Assembly: GCA_020634035.1 (NCBI GenBank)
Contig: JACKCM010000007.1
Coordinates: 372,001-436,000 of the forward strand
Length of the DNA stretch: 64,000 bases
Direction: 5' to 3'
Source of the DNA: Candidatus Obscuribacterales bacterium
Lineage (GTDB): Bacteria > Cyanobacteriota > Vampirovibrionia > Obscuribacterales > Obscuribacteraceae
The notes beneath the pieces are model-generated. The model had not been told where the DNA came from and ran no database searches. It was given only the letters and a program-made list of their open reading frames with translations. The position numbers were made by a program, and so were the translations under genes. This document shows positions 24,603 to 32,571 of this stretch, in pieces. Within the stretch, counting starts at the first letter, position 1. Every line of letters begins with the position of its first letter.

Positions 24603-26012
24603 TTATTCCTCCAGCAAGAAGTTGAACGGATCGGATAGAAGATTGATCACGTGTTGTACGAAATAGGCTGCTTCGGCTCCGTCACCCAGACGATGATCGA
24701 AGGAGAGAGCAAGCGGCATAATGGTCCCGATGGCGATTTCGCCGTCTCTTACGACTGGACGATCTTTGGCTCTGGCCATGCCCAAGATGGCGCATTCCGG
24801 ATAGTTGATCATCGGTGACATACTGGTGCCGCCGATGGCGCCAATATTGGTGATTGTGAAGGTGCCGCCTTGCAGTTTATCCAGTTCGATTTTACCGGCT
24901 CTGGTTTTAGTGGCGATGTCTTGCAGTTCGCGGGCAATCTCCACCAGCGATTTTTTGTCGGCATTATGAATGACCGGGACGATCAAACCACGTTCGGTGG
25001 CAACGGCGATGCCGATGTTGTAGAACTTCTTGAAGACAATCTCTCCCGATGCCTCATCCAGGCTGGCGTTGAATTGAGGATATTTCTTCAAGGCGTTGAC
25101 CACGGCCTTCACTGTAAGAGAGGTAATCGTCAACCTGGCGCCGGCATGTTTTTTGCTGAAGTTTTCTTCGTGCACCTTGATCAGCTTGTTGAGCTCGGTG
25201 ATATCCGCTTCGTCAAAGGTGGTTACATGCGGTATATGAGTCCATGATTGCATCATGCTCTCGGCGATTTTTCGACGAATCGACTTCAATGGAATGCGTT
25301 CGGTTTCACCATATTTATTGAAATCAGGCAGAGGAGCCGCTGCCGAAGTGCCGGACGAAGCAAAGCTCAGTGCACCGCCACCGGTGCTGCCGTCGCCGCC
25401 AAAACGCTCTTGCAGAGACAACTGCTCTTCTTTCTGGTACTGGGCGCTGACATGACCTGTATTAACCGGGGTGGCTGTCATGCTGCTTTCCAGAGTGCCG
25501 GCCGCATAGGCGGTGACGTCCTCTTTCAAGACCCGGCCTCCGCGGCCGGTGCCGGCCACGCAATGAAGGTCGATGCCAAGCTCTCTTGCCAGTTTGCGCA
25601 CAGCCGGAGCTGCCGGTACCGGTCTTTCTCTGTCGTGGACAACAGCACCGCTGCGAGCCATGGTGGCAGTAGAGTTGTTACTGGTGGCTGCGGCCATGAC
25701 AGGCTCTTTCACCGGTGCGGCTACCGCCGCTTCTTCTTCTTTTTCGACAGCTCCATTTGAAGAAGAGGAATCTCCTGCTCCGGAGAAGCTGACCATCACT
25801 ATTCCTACATTGACTGTCTGCCCTTCTTTGACAAACATCTTTTCGACGGTTCCCGAATAAGGCGAGGGAATCTCGACCATGGCTTTGTCGGTTTCGACTT
25901 CGAAAAGCACATCGTCCTCTTTGACCACATCACCTTCTTTGAATTTGACTGAGATTATCTCTGCCTCGTGAATGCCTTCTCCGAGATCCGGTAATTTGAA
26001 CTCAACTGCCAT
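24603..26012 (-). CDS. pdhC: Pyruvate dehydrogenase E2, dihydrolipoamide acetyltransferase
   Basis: 469 residues. It transfers acetyl groups from E1 to CoA and forms the core of the complex. One lipoyl domain (residues 1-80) carries the lipoyl Lys in EVETDKAMVEIPSP (K43). An Ala/Thr/Ser linker leads to the E3/E1-binding domain (PAVRKLARELGIDLHCVAGT, GRGGRVLKEDV). The catalytic domain from about residue 240 ends with LALSFDHRLGDGAEAAYFVQ, containing the HxxxDG active site. Neighbour genes supply E1 and E3, and divergent lipA supplies the lipoyl group. A branched-chain 2-oxoacid substrate cannot be fully excluded. Confidence 0.95.
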   Translation of the reverse strand: MAVEFKLPDLGEGIHEAEIISVKFKEGDVVKEDDVLFEVETDKAMVEIPSPYSGTVEKMFVKEGQTVNVGIVMVSFSGAGDSSSSNGAVEKEEEAAVAAPVKEPVMAAATSNNSTATMARSGAVVHDRERPVPAAPAVRKLARELGIDLHCVAGTGRGGRVLKEDVTAYAAGTLESSMTATPVNTGHVSAQYQKEEQLSLQERFGGDGSTGGGALSFASSGTSAAAPLPDFNKYGETERIPLKSIRRKIAESMMQSWTHIPHVTTFDEADITELNKLIKVHEENFSKKHAGARLTITSLTVKAVVNALKKYPQFNASLDEASGEIVFKKFYNIGIAVATERGLIVPVIHNADKKSLVEIARELQDIATKTRAGKIELDKLQGGTFTITNIGAIGGTSMSPMINYPECAILGMARAKDRPVVRDGEIAIGTIMPLALSFDHRLGDGAEAAYFVQHVINLLSDPFNFLLEE

Positions 26013-26047
26013 CAGGTTTTATCCTCTGCTTTTCGTTATCGACAACT

Positions 26048-27028
26048 CTAGAAATTGAGAACTTCTTTGACTCCGAATTTGATTCTATCGGTATCCGGAA
26101 TGTAGTAGCGCTCTTTTGAGAAATACGGGGTCGGCACATCGAATCCGGTGACACGTTTGATCGGTGCTTCTAGATACATCAGTGCGTGTTCGTTGATTCT
26201 GGCAATCACTTCTGCCCCGATGCCACAGTTGCGCGGACCTTCGTGGACAACGATAGCGCGTCCAGTCTTGCGCACCGACTCGGTGATGGTTTTGTGATCC
26301 ATCGGAGAGACGGTGAGAAGATCGATAACTTCTACTTTGATGTTTTCGTCCTCTTCCAGCTCTTCTACAGCTTCTAGAGCGGCTCTCAAGCTGGCACCAA
26401 AGGAGATAAGGGTGATGTCCTTGCCTTCTTTAACCACCTGGGCCTGACCGATAGGCAGAGTCTCCATCTTCTCCGGCACTTCTTCTCTGAAGAGGCGATA
26501 GAGGGCTTTGGGCTCGTGATAGATGACCGCATCAGGATCTTGAATGGCGCTGTGCAACAGTGCTCTAGCGTTTCTCGGTCCCGATGGAATCACCACTTTC
26601 AGACCCGGGGTGTGAGCGTAGAGAGCCTCACGACTTTCAGAGTGATGCTCCAGGGCGCGAATACCGGCTCCGTAGGGTGCTCTCATCACCATAGGAACAG
26701 AGTGTCTGCCCCGGGTGCGGTTGCGGAAACGGGCGGCATGGGCTTCGAGCTGATGATAGCCATAATAGGCGAATCCGGAAAACTGAATTTCGCATACCGG
26801 TTTTAAGCCATAAATAGCCATGCCGATAGCAGTACCGATGATTCCGGATTCGGCCAGCGGGGTGTCTATCACACGGCTATCACCGTATTTGGCGTGCAAG
26901 CCTTCGGTAATTCTGAAAACGCCTTCATCGGGACCGACGTCTTCTCCCATCACCAGTACTTTATCGTCATGCTCCATAGCCTCATGGAGAGCAAGATTGA
27001 TAGCCTTGGCCATGTTGATTTCTGCCAT
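26048..27028 (-). CDS. pdhB: Pyruvate dehydrogenase E1 component, beta subunit
   Basis: 326 residues, transketolase-like. Pyrimidine-domain motifs: KVLVMGEDVGPDEGVFRITE (the activating Glu of the thiamine diphosphate site), DTPLAESGIIGTAIGMAIYG and EIQFSGFAYYGYHQLEAHAA. The C-terminal domain has VEVIDLLTVSPMDHKTI and AIVVHEGPRNCGIGAEVIAR. It forms the alpha2-beta2 E1 with the upstream pdhA product, 26 bases away. Length is typical for Gram-positive/organellar-type E1 beta. Confidence 0.96.
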   Translation of the reverse strand: MAEINMAKAINLALHEAMEHDDKVLVMGEDVGPDEGVFRITEGLHAKYGDSRVIDTPLAESGIIGTAIGMAIYGLKPVCEIQFSGFAYYGYHQLEAHAARFRNRTRGRHSVPMVMRAPYGAGIRALEHHSESREALYAHTPGLKVVIPSGPRNARALLHSAIQDPDAVIYHEPKALYRLFREEVPEKMETLPIGQAQVVKEGKDITLISFGASLRAALEAVEELEEDENIKVEVIDLLTVSPMDHKTITESVRKTGRAIVVHEGPRNCGIGAEVIARINEHALMYLEAPIKRVTGFDVPTPYFSKERYYIPDTDRIKFGVKEVLNF

Positions 27029-27054
27029 TTCAATATTTCTCCTTGAATCCGGTG

Positions 27055-28203
27055 CTATCTTGCACCGGCGCCGCTGGGGGCATTACTTTTTGACTTTTTT
27101 GCTTTTTTAGCCTTTTCCCTCTCTACGTAGGCGACCATTTCCTGGCGCTGTTCTTCGAGGAAATCAGGAATCTCTTTATAGAGATAGTCGAACATCCTGG
27201 TAGGATCCATATATTCGTCCGATTTGGAGAGGGTCTCCGCTTTTTCTACAGCGGCTCTCACTTCTTTGTCCACATCCTCTTCCATGGCGACCAGCTCTTT
27301 TTCGGTGAGCACGCCTTTGCTTTTGAGGTATTTGGAAAAGCGGATCAGAGGCTCTTTCTGGAGCCATTCGTCCTGCTCCTGTTCGCTTCTGTATTTCTTG
27401 GGGTCATCGGCGGTGGTGTGAGGGGTGATTCTGTATGTGAGCGCTTCAATCAGGGTGGGGCCGCCACCGTTGCGTGCTCTCTCCACCGCTTCTTTGGTGG
27501 CTTGATAGACAGCCAGCACATCGTTGCCGTCCACTTTGATGCCGGGCATGCCATAGGCGATGGCTCTCTGGGCAATGGTTTCGCAAGCCATCTGTTTGTG
27601 CAATGGCACCGAGATAGCGTACTGGTTGTTGAGACAGATGAATACGACTGGAGCTTTGAAGACCGAAGCGAAGTTCAGTGCTTCGTGGCAGTCTCCTTCG
27701 GAAGCGGCGCCATCACCGAAATAGGTCATCACAACCTTTTTCTCATTGCGCAGCTTCATGGCCATGCCTATGCCGGCAGCATGGAGAAGCTGGCTGGCAA
27801 TCGGAACACAGATAGGCAAGTCGTTGGTTCCTTCCGGTGGAGCGGTGCCTTCTTCGAAGCCGTTCCAGAACATGACCACATTTTCGAGCGGCCATCCTCT
27901 GTAGAGCATGCCGGCCAGTTCGCGGTAAGCCGGAACATGCCAGTCGCTCTGATCGATATTGATCACCGAACCCATGCTTATCGCTTCATGACCGGAAGCC
28001 TGGGGGAAGGTGCCCATTCTGCCCTGACGTTGCATCTTTAACATTCGCTCATCGGCGCGTCGGCCCAGAAGCATGTAGCGATACATCTTTATAAGAGTTT
28101 CATTGGAGAGCTTCGGTTCGAGCTTGGTGTCAACCTTGGCGTTCTCGTCGAGTATCTCCAGATACTCGATGGTCTCAGCTATCTTGATCGGTTTTCTTGG
28201 CAT
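27055..28203 (-). CDS. pdhA: Pyruvate dehydrogenase E1 component, alpha subunit
   Basis: 382 residues. The thiamine diphosphate motif is present as YFGDGAASEGDCHEALNFAS ending in LNNQYAISVP. The phosphorylation-loop region TYRITPHTTADDPKKYRS and the N-terminal YRYMLLGRRADERMLKMQRQ are typical of E1 alpha. The C-terminal 30 residues are Lys-rich (EREKAKKAKKSKSNA). First gene of the operon; the 215-base gap to divergent lipA must hold both promoters. Confidence 0.96.
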   Translation of the reverse strand: MPRKPIKIAETIEYLEILDENAKVDTKLEPKLSNETLIKMYRYMLLGRRADERMLKMQRQGRMGTFPQASGHEAISMGSVINIDQSDWHVPAYRELAGMLYRGWPLENVVMFWNGFEEGTAPPEGTNDLPICVPIASQLLHAAGIGMAMKLRNEKKVVMTYFGDGAASEGDCHEALNFASVFKAPVVFICLNNQYAISVPLHKQMACETIAQRAIAYGMPGIKVDGNDVLAVYQATKEAVERARNGGGPTLIEALTYRITPHTTADDPKKYRSEQEQDEWLQKEPLIRFSKYLKSKGVLTEKELVAMEEDVDKEVRAAVEKAETLSKSDEYMDPTRMFDYLYKEIPDFLEEQRQEMVAYVEREKAKKAKKSKSNAPSGAGAR

Positions 28204-28418
28204 GTCAATCCACCATTAATGTTGACTGTTCCGGCGCAGCTTTTGAATCGCCGCGCTCCAAACTGCCTGACGCCCTGTACCTTTCATATAGATGAAGATT
28301 CGGCACAATTACTTGACGTTAACAGACAGTCCATGAAAGTATGTCATATCATTACTTGTACGGTCCATAAAGAAAGGGCTAAAATTCGCTAAAACGCTGT
28401 TGTTGAGCGGAAATCTGA

Positions 28419-29333
28419 ATGAATCATAAAAATTCTATGGCAGTCGAAAACACATCGGAAAGCTCTGTGAAAGGTAGACAAAAGCCTGATTGGCTCAAGG
28501 TTCGCCTCCCTACCAGTAAGGTCTACGGCGAAGTCCGAAAGCTAATCACTGATTATGAGCTGCATACGGTCTGCGAATCTGCCGCCTGCCCCAACCGTGG
28601 CGAGTGTTGGTCGCGGTCGACGGCGACATTCATGATCCTTGGCAATATCTGCACCAGAAGCTGCGGATTTTGCAACGTAATCACCGGAAAGCCAACCGAA
28701 CTCGATCTCGATGAGCCTAGACGGGTGGCAGAAGCTGTAGAAATTCTGAAACTTAAGTACGCGGTTATCACCTCGGTCAATAGAGACGAGTTGAAAGATG
28801 GTGGAGCTTCGGTCTGGGCCGAGACCATTCGCTGTGTCAGAGAGAGAAATCCCGAGACCAAAATCGAGGTTCTGATCCCCGATTTTTGCTCCAATTGGGA
28901 CGCACTCCAGGTTGTAATCGACGCCAGACCTGACGTTCTCAATCACAATACCGAAACAGTTCCCCGACTCTATCTGCCGGTAAGACCTCAGGGCAACTTC
29001 GATCGCAGTCTCGAGCTTTTGAAGATCTCCAAAGAGAAGGGCATGGTAACCAAATCAGGTATCATGCTCGGTCTGGGCGAAACTAAAGAAGAGGTAATCG
29101 AAGTCCTCAAAGCCTGGAGAGAGGTGAATGTGGACCTCGTCACCCTCGGACAATACATGCAGCCCACCGAAAGGCACCTGCCCGTTGCCCGCTGGGTTAC
29201 TCCGGCAGAGTTCGATGAATACAGAGATATCGGTATGGAGATGGGCTTCACCAATGTCTTCTCCGGTCCTCTGGTGCGCAGCAGTTATCACGCCGATGAA
29301 CAGGCCCAGGACGTCGTCTCTGCCTCTTGCTAG
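28419..29333 (+). CDS. lipA: Lipoyl synthase
   Basis: 304 residues, radical SAM. It inserts two sulfurs into protein-bound octanoyl groups. The auxiliary cluster motif is CESAACPNRGEC (C52, C57, C63), the radical SAM motif CTRSCGFC (C78, C82, C85), and the C-terminal RSSYHADEQ supplies the conserved Arg-Ser-Ser-Tyr. An ATG at 28419 and one six codons later are both possible. It is divergent from pdhABC-lpdA, whose E2 needs lipoate. No lipB or lplA is in the window. Confidence 0.97.
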   Translation: MNHKNSMAVENTSESSVKGRQKPDWLKVRLPTSKVYGEVRKLITDYELHTVCESAACPNRGECWSRSTATFMILGNICTRSCGFCNVITGKPTELDLDEPRRVAEAVEILKLKYAVITSVNRDELKDGGASVWAETIRCVRERNPETKIEVLIPDFCSNWDALQVVIDARPDVLNHNTETVPRLYLPVRPQGNFDRSLELLKISKEKGMVTKSGIMLGLGETKEEVIEVLKAWREVNVDLVTLGQYMQPTERHLPVARWVTPAEFDEYRDIGMEMGFTNVFSGPLVRSSYHADEQAQDVVSASC

Positions 29334-30147
29334 GCTAAGGCTTATTTTGCCGGTAGCCCTTCTGGTTGCGACCGGTTCTCCGGTTCAGGCTTCTGACTGG
29401 GTTGAGGACGGTGCTTCTACTTCGTTCAATTCAAAAGTAGAGAAAAACAGTGGCGGTATCACTCTCAAGCTGGGGGTGGAACATTCCGAAACTGTGGCGC
29501 CGGTTCCACTCAAGCTTCAGCTTGGCGAGATTTTCGATGAACGTATTCTCAGCAGTCCTTCCAGGTTGCAGTGGTATCGCATACCAGAGTGGATGGCCGG
29601 CAAGTGGCGGCGGCAGCAAGAGACCATAGTAAGCACCCGGGACTTTCAAACCGGTCAGGTCAGCTTTCCAAGAAAAGCGATTCGTTCGGAGCAGATAGCC
29701 GATTTCGGAGTGCAGAGAGATGCTAAAGGAGCTATCTGGAACTGCAATCTATCTATGAAAGGTGTCTCAGACAGGGGATCTTATCGTTCGGTGGCGCTTG
29801 TTCGTAAGCAAGTGCCTGTGGTAAGCGAGCCTTCAAGATTAGTTTTGCAAGAAGAGTTTGTGGTACTGCATGTGATGCATGGAACCGGAGCGATCATGGA
29901 GTCCTACATCGTCGAATCACTGACCCAGTATAGACCGGTAAAACGGGGTCTGCTCGAAACCTCGATGTCGGTGAAAATCTATCAAGCCGACGGCAGCCCT
30001 AAAAATCAGCAGGAAAATGTCGCCTTTGACCGGTTGATCACTCCTTTTACTTCGGTGGACAAGTACAAGGGTCTAAATGTGCGGGCTGATTTCGACAACT
30101 TCTTGCGCTCGAGCAATCAGGCCAATCTAATTGTCGAGACGGACTGA
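29296..30147 (+). CDS. Exported protein of unknown function
   Basis: 283 residues from the ATG at 29296, which overlaps the end of lipA by 38 bases and gives a good signal peptide (RLRLILPVALLVATGSPVQA). A longer frame inside lipA is unlikely. The mature part is mostly beta (GGITLKLGVEHSETVAPVPL, RLVLQEEFVVLHVMHGTGA) with no named domain. Co-transcription with lipA is possible. Confidence 0.6.
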   Translation: MNRPRTSSLPLARLRLILPVALLVATGSPVQASDWVEDGASTSFNSKVEKNSGGITLKLGVEHSETVAPVPLKLQLGEIFDERILSSPSRLQWYRIPEWMAGKWRRQQETIVSTRDFQTGQVSFPRKAIRSEQIADFGVQRDAKGAIWNCNLSMKGVSDRGSYRSVALVRKQVPVVSEPSRLVLQEEFVVLHVMHGTGAIMESYIVESLTQYRPVKRGLLETSMSVKIYQADGSPKNQQENVAFDRLITPFTSVDKYKGLNVRADFDNFLRSSNQANLIVETD

Positions 30148-30156
30148 AGCAGGGTT

Positions 30157-31617
30157 TTATTTCAGCCTGTCCGCTTCTATAACCGTCAGCATGTATTCAT
30201 CCAGTTCGCTTGCGCCTGTTTTGAGGGCTTCTTGAAAGAGCTTTCTAGCCTGGGTTTTGTCGCCGGTTCTTGCCAGTTTTGCTCCGGCAAAAAATCTTAC
30301 CCTGGCTCTATCCTCTCTTGTTTTTGCTTCAGACAACAGCGAAGCAAGCGAAGATCGACCGGCCAGATAGCGGACTGTTTTAAGCGCCAGGCTAGTGCTT
30401 TTCACTTTTGTGGTCAGGGCGCTAGCCAGCAGTCTCTGGGCTTCTCCTGTCTGTTTGAGACTGAGGCAGGCCAGGGCTTTCATGGCTGCGGCATAGAGCT
30501 TGAGCTCTGCTTTTGAACCTGTATCCTTTTGCGAGGCAAGCAGGCTATCTAAGTCCTGGAAGCTTTTCTTGCTCAGTTGCCATTTGCCCTGGCCAAAACG
30601 GCTTACGCCCAGATCATAAAAGGTGCTGGCGCTGGTATTGAATCCGGCGCCGGTGAGGCGCAGACATTTTTTTTCGAGCTGGGCGAAGAGCAATTTTGCC
30701 CCCGGGGCATCTATCTTTTGCCTGGCTTTCGAATTTTTGAAAACGCTGTTGTCTATCTCTCGGGCTTCTTTCAGGTCGATGGTGGCCTGTTCGAGCTGAC
30801 CCTGGCTGGCATTGATCTTGCCTCGCAATGATAGAGCCGCCGCATTGCTTGGATCTAGGGCAAGTACCCGATCTAAATCTGCCTGGGCTTCCTTTATTTG
30901 TTTCTTTTTGTAGTAGAGTCTGGCTCGCAGTTCATAGGGGGCGGCCCAGCGCGGAGAGAGGGTGATGGTGCGACCGCAAGCGAGGATCGCTTTATCTGTT
31001 TGACCCATGTTGTTGTAGAGTTCGGATAGTTTGGCGTAATTAGTCGCTCTTTTGGGATTGATCCCGATCGCCTTTTTAAGATCTGCTTCGGCTTTTCCGT
31101 ATTCTTTCGTTCTGCGATAGGCCATGGCCCGGGTGGCCCAGACCCAGTCGCGCTTGTCGTTGATGGCAAGAGAGCGATTCAGGTCGGCCATTCCTTCTTT
31201 TACCTTATCTGTATTGAGAAGACATTCCCCGCGGTGATAATAGAGCTGGGCTGTACGAAAGCCTAGCTTATCGGCTTTGTCGTAGAAGGTAATCGCTGTT
31301 TTGAAGTCTTTGAGGGCGGTGGGCAGAGTCTTGTACTGGGCAAGATTTCTGTAGCCTTTGCGATGATAGGTAAGGCCGATTAAGAAATAGGCATAGCTGT
31401 CCTCTGGATTCTTTTCGATGATTTTGTCCAGTAGATAGAGCGCTTTACCAAGGTTTTTTCGATCGATGAGCTGTTTTTCTATATACGCAAGATCGGCTCG
31501 CGATGGCTCCACCGTTATTATCTTAGGATCTGCGGCCGACGCCGGGTAAGCTGCCATAGTCGGCAGAAGAATCAGAAGAATCAGAGTATTCAGAATGAAA
31601 ATGGCTTGAACTTTCAT
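30157..31617 (-). CDS. Exported TPR-repeat protein
   Basis: 486 residues from the ATG at 31617 (a TTG lies 9 bases earlier). Signal peptide QAIFILNTLILLILLPTMAA. Six or more TPR motifs follow from about residue 45: LGKALYLLDKIIEKNPEDSY, YAYFLIGLTYHRKGY, ALKDFKTAITFYDKADKLGF, AEADLKKAIGINPKRATNY and AQADLDRVLALDPSNAAALS. The C-terminal 180 residues are helical without clear TPR consensus. Probably a periplasmic scaffold. The 3' end faces the exported protein gene at 29296-30147. Confidence 0.75.
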   Translation of the reverse strand: MKVQAIFILNTLILLILLPTMAAYPASAADPKIITVEPSRADLAYIEKQLIDRKNLGKALYLLDKIIEKNPEDSYAYFLIGLTYHRKGYRNLAQYKTLPTALKDFKTAITFYDKADKLGFRTAQLYYHRGECLLNTDKVKEGMADLNRSLAINDKRDWVWATRAMAYRRTKEYGKAEADLKKAIGINPKRATNYAKLSELYNNMGQTDKAILACGRTITLSPRWAAPYELRARLYYKKKQIKEAQADLDRVLALDPSNAAALSLRGKINASQGQLEQATIDLKEAREIDNSVFKNSKARQKIDAPGAKLLFAQLEKKCLRLTGAGFNTSASTFYDLGVSRFGQGKWQLSKKSFQDLDSLLASQKDTGSKAELKLYAAAMKALACLSLKQTGEAQRLLASALTTKVKSTSLALKTVRYLAGRSSLASLLSEAKTREDRARVRFFAGAKLARTGDKTQARKLFQEALKTGASELDEYMLTVIEADRLK

Positions 31618-31635
31618 AGTAGCCAATTATAGAAA

Positions 31636-31661
31636 AATGGAGCACCATGCGGTGCTCCATT
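31636..31661 (-). terminator. Intrinsic terminator after the AhpD-like gene
   Basis: An 11-bp perfect stem AATGGAGCACC/GGTGCTCCATT with a 4-base loop; on the minus strand it runs into five T residues. It lies 35 bases after the stop of the AhpD-like gene. Confidence 0.8.
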
Positions 31662-31695
31662 CAGTTTATTGATACCGTCTTTATATTGCCGGTAT

Positions 31696-32247
31696 TTATT
31701 TAGCAGCGACTTTCTCGGTTCTAACCACCGGGAAGTCGATTTCTGTGTCGGCGATATGGTTGAAGTAGTTGGTGAACATGTTCAACGAGATGGTTGCCAC
31801 CACTTCGACGATCTCATCTTCGCCGAGTCCGGCTTTTCTGAGCGCTTCTACTTCGGCATCGCTGACTTTGCCGCGTTTTTCGACAACATGGGCGACGAAG
31901 TCGAGGATAGCCTGGGATTTAGCATCGCTGGCTTTGGCTTCCAGGTTTTGTTTGATCTCGGCTTCTTCCAGACCGGCTTTGGCGCCGAGTACGGTGTGGG
32001 CAGAGGCGCAATAGTCGCAGGTATTCTTGCCGGCCATAGCAAGAGCGATCTGTTCACGGTGCTTGGCAGAAAGCTTGGTGCCGGCCAGAGCGCCGGAGAA
32101 GTTCAGGTAAGCTTCCAGAACGGCAGGAGAATGGGCGAAGGTTTTGAAGATGTTCGGAACGGTGCCGAGTTTTTTGTTGATACCTTCCATCAGCTCTTTT
32201 GCTTTAGGATCGGCTTTTTCTACATCGATTGTGGGAATTCTAGCCAT
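31696..32247 (-). CDS. Carboxymuconolactone decarboxylase/AhpD-like peroxidase-related protein
   Basis: 183 residues from the ATG at 32247, which has AGAGG 7 bases upstream. The AhpD-like core includes LSAKHREQIALAMAGKNTCD followed by YCASAHTVLGAKAGL, giving the CxxC...H motif (CDYCASAH) used in thiol-based peroxide reduction. The second half (FVAHVVEKRGKVSDAEVEAL, EIVEVVATISLNMFTNYFNH) matches the duplicated helical fold. Cytoplasmic antioxidant role likely; the electron donor is not evident from neighbours. Unlinked to any ahpC here. Confidence 0.85.
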   Translation of the reverse strand: MARIPTIDVEKADPKAKELMEGINKKLGTVPNIFKTFAHSPAVLEAYLNFSGALAGTKLSAKHREQIALAMAGKNTCDYCASAHTVLGAKAGLEEAEIKQNLEAKASDAKSQAILDFVAHVVEKRGKVSDAEVEALRKAGLGEDEIVEVVATISLNMFTNYFNHIADTEIDFPVVRTEKVAAK

Positions 32248-32571
32248 GATTAACCTCTCTATAGCCACTGAGTCCCCGGCAAGAGCAGGGGATCTTCACG
32301 AATTGAGGGTGAAGTCTAACATACTGAAAACGGTTTGCAGCGCTTCTTAGCGATCCGGGCTTCATGAATTAATCCGGGTTAAGGAGCAGGCGGGGAGCCT
32401 GACGGGGCTGTGGCTGAAAACGCTTTGTCTGTAAGCGTTATGGGGTATTCGTATAACCACCCTTGTTATGTGAACTATATTTACCTAGACTTAGGTCACA
32501 TTCTACTCAAAAATGTACTTGGCAACCTCTAATTCATTGGTATCTCTGGCATCTCCAGGCGTTTAAGGTAT
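32248..32571. other. Gene-free stretch with one hairpin
   Basis: This 324-base gap separates divergent genes. It holds a hairpin at 32419-32439 (AACGCTT, loop TGTCTGT, AAGCGTT) whose loop matches the hairpin at 384-402. I see no short ORF with a ribosome site and no convincing -35/-10 pair. Confidence 0.4.

Noticed and set aside
28204..28418. TTGACG near 28312 as a lipA -35 box
   Set aside because: No acceptable -10 box at 16-18 bases; not reported as a promoter.
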